From assembly GCA_947457545.1 (NCBI GenBank), contig CANGXD010000019.1, positions 1-43,779 on the forward strand: DNA of 43,779 nt. Direction: 5' to 3'. The position numbers and the translations under genes are program-made. Shown in pieces: positions 1-7,821 of this stretch (its first letter is position 1; every line of letters begins with the position of its first letter). Below the pieces are notes generated by a model. That model had not been told where the DNA came from, did no database searches, and saw only the letters and a program-made list of their open reading frames with translations. The stretch comes from Gemmatimonadaceae bacterium. Its GTDB lineage: Bacteria > Gemmatimonadota > Gemmatimonadetes > Gemmatimonadales > Gemmatimonadaceae.

Positions 1-2
1 AG

Positions 3-1517
3 TCCATCATGGCCGCGTTCAACCAGATTGACGGGGTGCCGATGCACGCCAACAGGGCACTCATCGATGGCGTGCTGCGCACCCGCTGGGGCTGGGACGG
101 GATTCTGGTAAGCGACTACACCGGCGTCATGGAGCTGCTGCAGCATGGGTTGTCCGCGGACAGCGGCACGGTAGGCCGTCTGTCGATCGATGCCGGCGTC
201 GACGTAGACATGGTGAGCAACATCTTCTACAAGGATCTGCCGCGGGAAGTGCGCGCCGGCCGTTTGCCCGTTGCGGTGGTTGATAGCGCTGTTCGTCGCG
301 TGTTGCGTACCAAGTACGAGCTCGGGCTCTTCGACAATCCCTTGAAATCCAGCAGTGAGGCGCGTGAGAAGGCACTGACCCTCACGCCCGCACATCGCGC
401 GGAGGCGCGCGTGGCCGCGCAGCAGTCCATTGTGTTGCTGCGCAACGAAGGAAACGTGCTGCCGTTGGCAAAATCGGTGAAGACCATTGCGGTCATCGGA
501 ACCCTTGCCGATGACGCACGAAGCGCGCTCGGCGGATGGGCCGCCGCCGGCCGGCCCGAAGATGCGGTGACCGTGCTCGCCGGTATTCGGAAAGCGGTCG
601 GTGCGGACACGCGCGTGCTGTACGCCCCCGGTGCGCCGGTGGAAGCCGCCGATACCACCGGCTTCGGTGAAGCCCTGCGCATCGCCCGCGAGGCTGACGT
701 CGTGGTACTGGTCGTCGGAGAACACCAGGACATGAGTGCCGAAGCGCGCAATCGCTCCTCGCTCGATCTGCCCGGTGTGCAGCAGCAGCTGGTCGAACGC
801 GTGCACGCGGTGGGCAAGCCGACCGTGGCGGTGCTCATGAACGGTCGCCCGCTCAGCATTCCGTGGATGGCGCAGCACGTTCCCGCCATCGTGGAGTCCT
901 GGTACCTCGGCGTTGAGCACGGGAATGCGGTGGCCGATGTGCTCTTCGGTGCGGTGAACCCGAGCGGGCGTCTGCCCATTACCTTCCCGCGCACCGTGGG
1001 GCAGGTGCCGATCTACTACAACCACATGAACACGGGCCGTCCGTCGGACGAGAAGGAACGGTACACGTCGAAGTACTTCGATATTCCCTTCACGCCGCTG
1101 TATGCCTTTGGACACGGGCTGAGCTACACGACGTTCCGCTACACAGCTCCCACGCTTTCACGCAGCAAAGGCACCACGGCCGATTCGGTGACGGTATCGG
1201 TGACGGTGACCAACACGGGTACCCGCTCCGGCGATGAGGTCGTGCAGTTGTACGTGCGTGACGATGCGGGCAGCGTGTCGCGACCGGTAAAGGAACTCAA
1301 AGGATTCCGTCGCATTTCGCTGGCAGCGGGCGCCAACGAAACGGTCACCTTTCGCCTCACGCCCGACGAGTTGTCCTTCTACGGCGCCGAGTACCGGCGC
1401 GTCATCGAGCCTGGCACCTTCACCATCATGGTAGGGCCGAGCTCCGATCGGGTGCAGTCGACCACACTCGAACTGACGGGCCGCACGCGGGTTCTTGACG
1501 CGCGCTCCATTCGCTGA
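3..1517 (+). CDS. Glycoside hydrolase family 3 beta-glucosidase, 3' part (truncated by window start)
   Basis: The reading frame is open to the left edge, so the N-terminal part of the (beta/alpha)8 domain is missing. The visible part starts in the conserved stretch before the nucleophile: WGWDG followed by VSDY, whose Asp (about residue 36 counted from the Met at position 9) is the family's catalytic nucleophile. The GH3 C-terminal domain follows, with GEHQDMSAEARNR carrying the likely acid/base Glu (about 245). A C-terminal fibronectin-III-like domain (about 390-490) resembles those of BglX-type enzymes. The expected role is hydrolysis of terminal beta-glucosyl residues from oligosaccharides, often in the periplasm; export cannot be judged without the N-terminus. 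It converges on the next gene across a perfect hairpin. Confidence 0.93.
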   Translation, partial: SIMAAFNQIDGVPMHANRALIDGVLRTRWGWDGILVSDYTGVMELLQHGLSADSGTVGRLSIDAGVDVDMVSNIFYKDLPREVRAGRLPVAVVDSAVRRVLRTKYELGLFDNPLKSSSEAREKALTLTPAHRAEARVAAQQSIVLLRNEGNVLPLAKSVKTIAVIGTLADDARSALGGWAAAGRPEDAVTVLAGIRKAVGADTRVLYAPGAPVEAADTTGFGEALRIAREADVVVLVVGEHQDMSAEARNRSSLDLPGVQQQLVERVHAVGKPTVAVLMNGRPLSIPWMAQHVPAIVESWYLGVEHGNAVADVLFGAVNPSGRLPITFPRTVGQVPIYYNHMNTGRPSDEKERYTSKYFDIPFTPLYAFGHGLSYTTFRYTAPTLSRSKGTTADSVTVSVTVTNTGTRSGDEVVQLYVRDDAGSVSRPVKELKGFRRISLAAGANETVTFRLTPDELSFYGAEYRRVIEPGTFTIMVGPSSDRVQSTTLELTGRTRVLDARSIR

Positions 1518-1532
1518 ATGTCGTGCGGTGTG

Positions 1533-1566
1533 GCGTCGGTCAGCGACAGATGTTGCTGACCGACGC
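1533..1566. terminator. Bidirectional hairpin between convergent genes
   Basis: A perfect 12-bp inverted repeat (1533-1544 against 1555-1566) with a 10-nt loop sits between the GH3 stop and the convergent phosphatase-fold gene, and includes the latter's stop codon. There is no clear T-run, so termination is inferred from position and stem strength. Confidence 0.6.
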
Positions 1567-2445
1567 GATGACCGGTAAATGATCGGAAGGGAATCGACCG
1601 TCCCACATGTCGGGGAGAATGGCGTGCTTCTCCACCACCACCGGCGCCGAAACGAGGATGTAGTCGATGCGGCGATTCGGCTCGATGGCCTTGAAGGCGT
1701 TCCAGCTGGACGTGGGGCCGTAGTTGCCGGTGCGACTCGCCACGAAGGCATCGGTGAGCGGAGCCACGGCGCCCTCAATGGGTTCCGACGTAAGTATGCG
1801 ATACGGCGCATTGGTGGGCTCCGTATTGAGATCGCCCGTCATGACTACGGGCAATCCTTTGGATAGCACCGAGAGCTGACGTCGGATGAGCCTCGCGCTC
1901 TCCTGCCGAGCCACTTCGCCAATGTGATCGAAGTGCGTGTTGAGCTGCAGCCATTCGCACCCGGACTGCGTGTCCTGAAAGCGGGCCCAGGTGGCGATGC
2001 GCTCGATGGCGGTGTCCCACCCTTTGCTGCCCGCCGCGGTCGGTGTTGGCGACAACCAGAAGGTGCCGCTGTCCTTGAGCGTCATGCGCGAGGTGCGATA
2101 CAAAATCGCGCTGAACTCCCCCTTTGCCTTGCCGTCGGTGCGTCCCACGCCAACACGCGCAAATCCCGGCAACCGCGCGTCCAGATCGGTGAGCTGATGC
2201 AGGAGCGCTTCCTGCACGCCAATCACATCGGCGTCGTGATAGCGAATGAGCGACGCCACCCAGTCCTTGCGATTGGGCCAAGCATTGACGCCGTCACCGG
2301 GATTGTCATAGCGGATGTTGAACGTCATCACTCGCAGCGGCGCGCGCTCGGTAAACGGCGTCCGACGGGAAACGGAGACGCAACCACTGGCGAGGGTGGT
2401 CGCGAGGACGGTCGCGCAGAGTAACGGGCGCAGGAAGCGGGGCAT
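1540..2445 (-). CDS. Endonuclease/exonuclease/phosphatase family lipoprotein
   Basis: The start was placed at the ATG at 2445 rather than an upstream in-frame ATG at 2478, because it gives a compact lipoprotein signal: MPRFLRPLL, a hydrophobic core, then LASGC as lipobox. The mature part has the EEP fold signature in order: MTFNIRYDNP near the N-terminus, VIGVQEAL with the metal-binding Glu, LNTHFDHIG, VVMTGDLNTEP, RRIDYILVS and a final SDHLPVIA with the catalytic Asp-His pair. Such proteins cleave phosphodiester or phosphomonoester bonds in a Mg-dependent way; the substrate here (nucleic acid, sphingolipid or sugar phosphate) cannot be told from sequence. The lipobox predicts membrane anchoring outside the cytoplasm. 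It lies 3' to 3' with the GH3 gene. Confidence 0.88.
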   Translation of the reverse strand: MPRFLRPLLCATVLATTLASGCVSVSRRTPFTERAPLRVMTFNIRYDNPGDGVNAWPNRKDWVASLIRYHDADVIGVQEALLHQLTDLDARLPGFARVGVGRTDGKAKGEFSAILYRTSRMTLKDSGTFWLSPTPTAAGSKGWDTAIERIATWARFQDTQSGCEWLQLNTHFDHIGEVARQESARLIRRQLSVLSKGLPVVMTGDLNTEPTNAPYRILTSEPIEGAVAPLTDAFVASRTGNYGPTSSWNAFKAIEPNRRIDYILVSAPVVVEKHAILPDMWDGRFPSDHLPVIASVSNICR

Positions 2446-2538
2446 GGCCGTGGAAGATGAGTGGACGCTACCGGGCAAGTTGTTGCGGCGCTGAGGCGCG
2501 CGGGCCGGCGCGCCTGAGCACCTCAGCGCCGTGAACGG

Positions 2539-5500
2539 CTATGGCGTCGCTTCCGCCAAGAGCGTCGAGACAGAGTCGAGGAGTTGATCCATGGTGAACG
2601 GCTTCTGGACAAAGCCGGTTCGTTGGTCACCTATGATATCGGCGAGCGATTCTTCCTCCGAGTAGCCGCTCGTGAGCAGCAGCGGGACGGCACTGCCGTC
2701 CTGCCGTATGCGCGCCCACAACTCCGAGCCGCCCATCCGGGGCATCGAGATATCGGAAAGGACCAACGCGATCGGGACGGTCGCCGTCTTGATGACCTCG
2801 AGTGCGGCGATACCGTCATCCGCCAGCAGAACGCAGAAATCGCTGCGCTCAAAAATCCGCCGGGCCGACTCGCGCAAGGCGAAATCGTCGTCCACCAACA
2901 AGACTGTACGACCTGCCCCGGCTATGCGCCCGGGACAACGAGTGCCAACGCTCGGTTCCTTGTCCGCGGTGGCGGCGGGCAGCAGCACCGAGAAGGTGGT
3001 ACCGGCGCCGAGCGCGCTGGCGATGCGTAGCGCGCCGCCGTGTGCGCGGACGATGCCGAGTACCGCAGCCAGCCCGAGCCCGCGCCCGGTGAACTTCGTG
3101 GTGAAAAACGGATCGAAGATGCGCGCCATCGTCTCTGGAGACATGCCGGAGCCGGTGTCGGCCACGCGGATTTCCACGTAGCGTCCAGGTGGCAGATCGT
3201 CGCTCTGCTGGTACGTGTCGAGCATGGCGCGGTCGGCTTCCAACGCGGTCGTCGTGACGTCGATGCAGCCCGCGCGGGCGCCGATGGCATCCGAGGCGTT
3301 CACGATGAGGTTCATCACCACTTGCCGGAGCTGCGCGGCATCCGCTTCCACGAGCGGCAGTCCGTCGGCGAGATGATAGCCGACTGTGCATTCGGTCCCG
3401 ATGGCGGTACGCAGCAGGTTTGTCATGTCGACCACGAGGTCGTTGACAACGAGAGGCTGCACCACGAAACGGCCACGGCCCGCGTAGGCGAGGAGCTCCC
3501 GGCAGAGAGAGGCGGCGTGCTGCGCTGCACGGCTGATCGCGTCGAGGTTCTCCTGCACACCGCTGACTGGAGGCAAATCCTCGTAGGCCAGCGCGGCGTT
3601 GGCGATGATGGTGGTCAGCAGGTTGTTGAAATCATGCGCGATGCCGCCGGCGAGTACGCCGAGGCTCTCCAACTGCTGTGTCTGCGAAAGCTTCTGCTCG
3701 AGTCGACGGCGCTCCTCCTCGACAGCCTGGCGAGGCCGCAGGTCGGTCGCCATGAAAAGTGTGCCGATGATAGCACCCTCATCATCGACGATCGGGTCCA
3801 CACGGAGCGCCACCGGGATCTGCGTGCCGTCGCGGCCTTCGGCGCGCACGTCCCGGCGAAACGATGACGGCGGCGCATTGCTGACGCGCAGGGGCGCCGC
3901 CTCACGGAACAGCTGCCACGGGTCCGTCACCTCATCAGGGCCAAAGCCGAAGAGTGTACGGAACGCCGGGTTCACATAAATGGTCAGGCCCTGCGCGTCG
4001 GTGATGGCAATCGCGTCACTCGCGACCTCGACGGAACTCTGGATTCGCACGATGCGATGCCGCGTCGTCAGCAGTTCCAGCACGATGTCCACGAGCACGT
4101 CGCGCACCGATTCGGCGATGGTCACTTCCTCCGACGTCCAAGGTGCGGCGCGCCCACTGCGCTGCTCCACCCATTCCTCGAAAGAGCCGCGCGGGGACAG
4201 CCGCGGCACGCCACCGTCGACGATGCGTGCCTTCTCACGGGCGCCAGCCCAGCGCACTGCATGCGGTTCTTCGGGCCGAAACCAGAGCAGGAAGCCTGCC
4301 TGCGTACCGCCGATGTCGATGGCCAGCACGCCGCTCGCGACGGCGGAGATGTCGGCGAAGCCCGAATTGGCGGCTACCACACTGTCGCAGGCCATGACTC
4401 GTTGACCGGGCTGCTGTGCCAGCCAGCCCACGAGATCCCGCACGCGGGCCTCGCTTGGCGTCTCGCCGAGCAAATGCACACGGCCTTCGGCCATGATCGC
4501 AACACCGCGGCAGGGCAGGATATCGCGGATGGTACCGATCATTTCCTCAAGACGGCCGCCGGAAATCATGAGGTGCCTGATGAGCGAACTCTGCGCCGCT
4601 GTGCCGCGGGCTCGCGCGCTCACGCGGGAGATACTCTGCTGCACGGTGACCTGCACGGAGACGAACTCCGACAACATGTCGCAGGTGGCGCGCATTGCGT
4701 ACGAGGGCCATTTGGGCGACAGGTGGTGGCACGAGATCAGGCCCCACAACTGCCCGTCCACAATGATCGACACCACGAGCGTGGCGGACACGCCCATGTT
4801 ACGAAGGTACTGCAGATGGATCGGGGACATGCTGCGGAGTACCGCGTGACTCAGGTCGATCGGCCGCTGGGCGCCGCTGCTCCCGGCGGCCACGAGCGCG
4901 TATGGCACGTTGTCCACGTTCTCAAGCGCACGCACGCGCGTCCGCAGATACAGCGCTCGCGCCTGCGCGGGGATGTCTGCCGCGGGGTAGTGCAGCCCGA
5001 GGAAGGGTTCGAGGTCGGGCCGGCGCGCCTCGGCGATCACCGAGCCATTGGCCTCCGCATCGAACTGGTAGATCATCACGCGGTCGTAGCCGGTCAGCTT
5101 ACGGACCTCCTCCGCCACGCGGTCGCACAGGCTCAGCAGCCCGGAGGAATCTGCTTGCGACGCGGCGACGCGCTGGAAACCGGCGGCCACTGAAAGCGGC
5201 TCCAGGTGATGCTCCGGGGCCGGCGTCTCGTTGAGCCGCCGGACCTGCGCCACCGTGTTGACCGAAGCTGACACGGTTCGCTCGCTGGCCGAGTCGAACA
5301 TCTCGTCCACCACTTCCACGATGACGCGCTGATCGTACCGATGCACCAGCGTCGTGCGATCGTTCATCCAGAGCTCAGCGTCGCTGGGCTCTACCAGAAG
5401 GACAACACCATCGCGCGCTGTCGCGAGCAGCGCGCGGATGCGCAGCGGCAGCCGTTCACCGAGCAGACTCACCGCGCGTGCGCCGAGGATGGCACTCAAT

Positions 5501-5676
5501 GGCTTGTCGAACAGTGTCGCCGCGTTCGCACTGGCTGCGAGGATTGTCTCGCATGCCGGATCGAGCGCCAGCAGAACGCCGCACGGCTGAATCGCGCCGG
5601 GAATATGAATGGGTTCGCTGGCACAGGCGGCCAGCGCTGCGGCGTCGAGATCAGCCTGAGTAGACGGCAAAGTCAT
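2539..5676 (-). CDS. Bacteriophytochrome hybrid sensor histidine kinase
   Basis: The photosensory core is PAS-GAF-PHY. Numbered from the ATG at 5676, Cys18 precedes EPIHIPG, the position of the biliverdin-attaching Cys in bacteriophytochromes. The GAF domain has PAADIP with Asp234, HLQYLRNMG with its His, and ISCHH. The PHY tongue has the PRxSF motif (PRGSF, about 495-499). An extra PAS domain (about 545-650) follows, then a HisKA H-box AGGIAHDFNNLL (His about 681), an HATPase with N-box MNLIVNASDAI and DTGSGM, and a C-terminal receiver with phosphoacceptor Asp (about 975) in LSDISMPRMGG. It should sense red/far-red light through biliverdin and phosphorylate its own receiver. No haem oxygenase gene is visible nearby. 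A GTG six codons upstream (5694) is an alternative start; neither start has an obvious ribosome binding site. Odd point: the usual QPHG after IHIPG is QPCG. Confidence 0.94.
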   Translation of the reverse strand: MTLPSTQADLDAAALAACASEPIHIPGAIQPCGVLLALDPACETILAASANAATLFDKPLSAILGARAVSLLGERLPLRIRALLATARDGVVLLVEPSDAELWMNDRTTLVHRYDQRVIVEVVDEMFDSASERTVSASVNTVAQVRRLNETPAPEHHLEPLSVAAGFQRVAASQADSSGLLSLCDRVAEEVRKLTGYDRVMIYQFDAEANGSVIAEARRPDLEPFLGLHYPAADIPAQARALYLRTRVRALENVDNVPYALVAAGSSGAQRPIDLSHAVLRSMSPIHLQYLRNMGVSATLVVSIIVDGQLWGLISCHHLSPKWPSYAMRATCDMLSEFVSVQVTVQQSISRVSARARGTAAQSSLIRHLMISGGRLEEMIGTIRDILPCRGVAIMAEGRVHLLGETPSEARVRDLVGWLAQQPGQRVMACDSVVAANSGFADISAVASGVLAIDIGGTQAGFLLWFRPEEPHAVRWAGAREKARIVDGGVPRLSPRGSFEEWVEQRSGRAAPWTSEEVTIAESVRDVLVDIVLELLTTRHRIVRIQSSVEVASDAIAITDAQGLTIYVNPAFRTLFGFGPDEVTDPWQLFREAAPLRVSNAPPSSFRRDVRAEGRDGTQIPVALRVDPIVDDEGAIIGTLFMATDLRPRQAVEEERRRLEQKLSQTQQLESLGVLAGGIAHDFNNLLTTIIANAALAYEDLPPVSGVQENLDAISRAAQHAASLCRELLAYAGRGRFVVQPLVVNDLVVDMTNLLRTAIGTECTVGYHLADGLPLVEADAAQLRQVVMNLIVNASDAIGARAGCIDVTTTALEADRAMLDTYQQSDDLPPGRYVEIRVADTGSGMSPETMARIFDPFFTTKFTGRGLGLAAVLGIVRAHGGALRIASALGAGTTFSVLLPAATADKEPSVGTRCPGRIAGAGRTVLLVDDDFALRESARRIFERSDFCVLLADDGIAALEVIKTATVPIALVLSDISMPRMGGSELWARIRQDGSAVPLLLTSGYSEEESLADIIGDQRTGFVQKPFTMDQLLDSVSTLLAEATP

Positions 5677-5855
5677 GGAAGGCTCGCGCGACACGTAAGG
5701 TTCGCCAATACGCTTGGTGTCATGCGTTCCGAATCTGGGAAGCGTAGCGAACAGGACTTTTACATCCAGTTGACACCACGTTAGCCTCCGTTGGACCGCT
5801 CCGCCATACGCTCCGTCATCGGTTCAAAGTGGAGCACCACATCCGAATCTTCTTC

Positions 5856-6386
5856 ATGCGCCCGCTCCAACCCGAACTCGCCGACCGAATCCGGAATGAT
5901 CTGCGTGAACGCCCCGACGCCATGCTGCTGGAGCTAGCGCGCACGCACCAGGTCCCTGAACTCGCCATCCTCGGCCTGATCGGGCCGCCGCGCGCGGTGC
6001 CCCTGGACGCGACGCGTTGGCCGGAGCTGATGGAAGCGCTGCCAGCGCTCGGCAGCGTGCGCGTGCTCGCCTCGAACAGCGGCGTGACGATGGAGACGCG
6101 CGGTCGGTTCGGCGGCTTCTCTCGTACCGGCGACTATTTCAACGTGCAGACGTCGACGCTGGACCTGCACCTGCGCGGCTCGGCGATTGGTGGAGCGATG
6201 GCGGTGGAAAAGCCCAGTCACCAGACAGGCCGCCCCACCGCCAGCGTCCAGCTGTTCGACCATGAGGGCGCGGCCATCCTCAAAATCTTCCTGCTGTTCG
6301 GCGAGGATGACGGGCCAGAAGATCTGCGACGACAAACCTTCGCTGCGCTGCGGGCCAAGTTCACCGCCGCCGTTACATCTTCTTGA
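5856..6386 (+). CDS. HutX/ChuX-like haem-handling protein
   Basis: The C-terminal half matches the HutX/ChuX fold: a strand with GSVRVLASNSG and METRGRFGGF, then YFNVQTSTLDLHLRG, and the strongest signature SVQLFDHEGAAILKIFLLFG, corresponding to the family's FFNHxGxAxFKIY. The N-terminus (LLELARTHQVPELAILGLIG) resembles the small helix-turn-helix-like segment found in HutX proteins. Family members bind cytoplasmic haem and carry or help degrade it. I chose the ATG at 5856; a GTG nine codons upstream (5829) is also open. The gene is divergent from the bacteriophytochrome, with a short shared upstream region, and its 3' end overlaps queG by 14 bp tail to tail. A link to chromophore supply is my inference. 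Confidence 0.75.
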   Translation: MRPLQPELADRIRNDLRERPDAMLLELARTHQVPELAILGLIGPPRAVPLDATRWPELMEALPALGSVRVLASNSGVTMETRGRFGGFSRTGDYFNVQTSTLDLHLRGSAIGGAMAVEKPSHQTGRPTASVQLFDHEGAAILKIFLLFGEDDGPEDLRRQTFAALRAKFTAAVTSS

Positions 6387-7425
6387 TCGCCCATCGCGCA
6401 TGCTCGCGCACGATCTCATGCTCGTGCTCCAGCATCGCCTCGAGCACCGCGAGATCCTCCTCTGTGCCGACATTACCAAGCACCACACACGCGTTGCGTT
6501 GCAGCATCCACAGCTTCGCGCGCTTCATCGCGCTACCACGAAACGCGGTCGCATAATCTGCTGGGCCCATCATCAAAATTTCACGCGCGAGAGCCCGCGT
6601 GCCCTCACGATCATACGACTCGGCGAACATCTCGCGCGGGCGGAACTCCTCGAAGGCGATTTCCTGCGCGAACTTCACATTCCACGGGCACACATCATTG
6701 CAGATGTCGCACCCGTACAGCAGCCCACCCACCAACGGCCGTAACGGCTCCGCTATCGTGTCGCGGTGCTCGATGGTGAGATAGCTGATGCACAAGTTCG
6801 CATCGAGCACACGCGCCTCGCGTAGCGCGCCCGTGGGACACGCATCGAGACAGCGTGTACAGCTGCCGCATCGGTCCGTCTCGAACGGCGCACTCGGCTC
6901 GAGATCGAGCTCCACGAACAGCGATGCGAGGAACACGAAGGAGCCGGCACGCGGTGTAATGAGCATCGTGTTCTTGCCGAACCAGCCCAGGCCGGCGCGT
7001 TGCGCCAGGTCCCGCTCGAGCACGGGCCCGCTGTCCACGTAGGGACGCGCATTCACCGCGTGCCCCAGTTCCTGCTCCAGCCAATGGTGCAGGGCACGCA
7101 CGCGCTCACGGAGGGCCTCGTGGTAGTCGTCGCCGCGCGCGTAGCGGGCCACTGGCCCCGTTGGCTCGCGCGCCCCGTACGAGGCGGCTAGCAAAATGGC
7201 ATGCGTCGCTCCGGCGTGGGGCAGGCGGGCATCCGCGCGCAACGCCGCACCCTGACCGCCCAAATAGGTCATGCCGGCCTGATAGCCCTGACCCAACCAG
7301 TCGTCGAACGCCGCCCGGGTTGCCGGTTCGCCGAGGCGGGCAATACCCGCTGCGTCGAACCCCAGGCCGTACGCCTGCGCGAGCAGTCGCTGGGTGAGCG
7401 CCGACCGGTCTACCGGGGCGTTCAT
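6373..7425 (-). CDS. queG: Epoxyqueuosine reductase
   Basis: Catalyses the last step of tRNA queuosine synthesis, reduction of epoxyqueuosine, with cobalamin and two [4Fe-4S] clusters in the cytoplasm. The sequence shows YVDSGPVLERDLAQRAGLGWFGKN with the conserved catalytic Asp. Two ferredoxin-type clusters follow (CGSCTRCLDACPTGAL and CDICNDVCPWN), then a C-terminal HEAT-like segment ending in WAIKKM. The ATG at 7425 was preferred over an upstream TTG (7449) because it is the better codon and just clears the end of the upstream small ORF. About 350 residues, normal for QueG. Other que genes are not in the window. Confidence 0.95.
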   Translation of the reverse strand: MNAPVDRSALTQRLLAQAYGLGFDAAGIARLGEPATRAAFDDWLGQGYQAGMTYLGGQGAALRADARLPHAGATHAILLAASYGAREPTGPVARYARGDDYHEALRERVRALHHWLEQELGHAVNARPYVDSGPVLERDLAQRAGLGWFGKNTMLITPRAGSFVFLASLFVELDLEPSAPFETDRCGSCTRCLDACPTGALREARVLDANLCISYLTIEHRDTIAEPLRPLVGGLLYGCDICNDVCPWNVKFAQEIAFEEFRPREMFAESYDREGTRALAREILMMGPADYATAFRGSAMKRAKLWMLQRNACVVLGNVGTEEDLAVLEAMLEHEHEIVREHARWAIKKM

Positions 7426-7432
7426 GGGGTGG

Positions 7433-7681
7433 TCAGGGCTGACGGCCAACCCAGCGCGCGAACGCGATCACGTCGTCGGCGGGGGGAATGGCCCCCTCGT
7501 CGCCATACGCCGTGTACATGCGCCAGCGCACGTAGCTCTGGGCGGGGAGCGGCAGAAATGGAAAGCGCCGATACCAGTGACGGTGCCGGAATCGCCACGC
7601 CACTCGCAGCAGGTCCACCGCCAGCGCCGGATTGACGAGCGCCCGCAGCGCGAGCGTCAGAGAGAGGGACAGCCAAGCCAT
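7433..7681 (-). CDS. Small conserved-type protein of unknown function upstream of queG
   Basis: This 82-residue ORF ends 7 bp before the queG start and probably shares its transcript. It has a hydrophobic N-terminal stretch (AWLSLSLTLALRALVNPALAV) followed by a basic, aromatic segment and a YVRWRMYTAYGDEG block before a short helix ending in FARWVG. The Tyr/Trp/Arg-rich block and balanced composition look like real protein, unlike the alternative frame across the same DNA. I do not recognise a named family; the N-terminus could be an amphipathic or single membrane-associated helix. Confidence 0.65.
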   Translation of the reverse strand: MAWLSLSLTLALRALVNPALAVDLLRVAWRFRHRHWYRRFPFLPLPAQSYVRWRMYTAYGDEGAIPPADDVIAFARWVGRQP

Positions 7682-7821
7682 TCATTCAATATAGCGGAAT
7701 CGGCTCGTCCCAGAAGACGCTCAAGGTCGAGCCGACGAAGGCCGACACTCCCTGTAATGGCCGCCGACGCTGGTGACCGACAGACCCTCTTCAGGGGGCG
7801 TCGCCCCTTCCCGCCTGCGTC

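Noticed and set aside
7796-7812. Short GC hairpin just before the hybrid kinase start
   Set aside because: The GGGGC/GCCCC stem is only 5 bp with a 3-nt loop; expected by chance in this composition.
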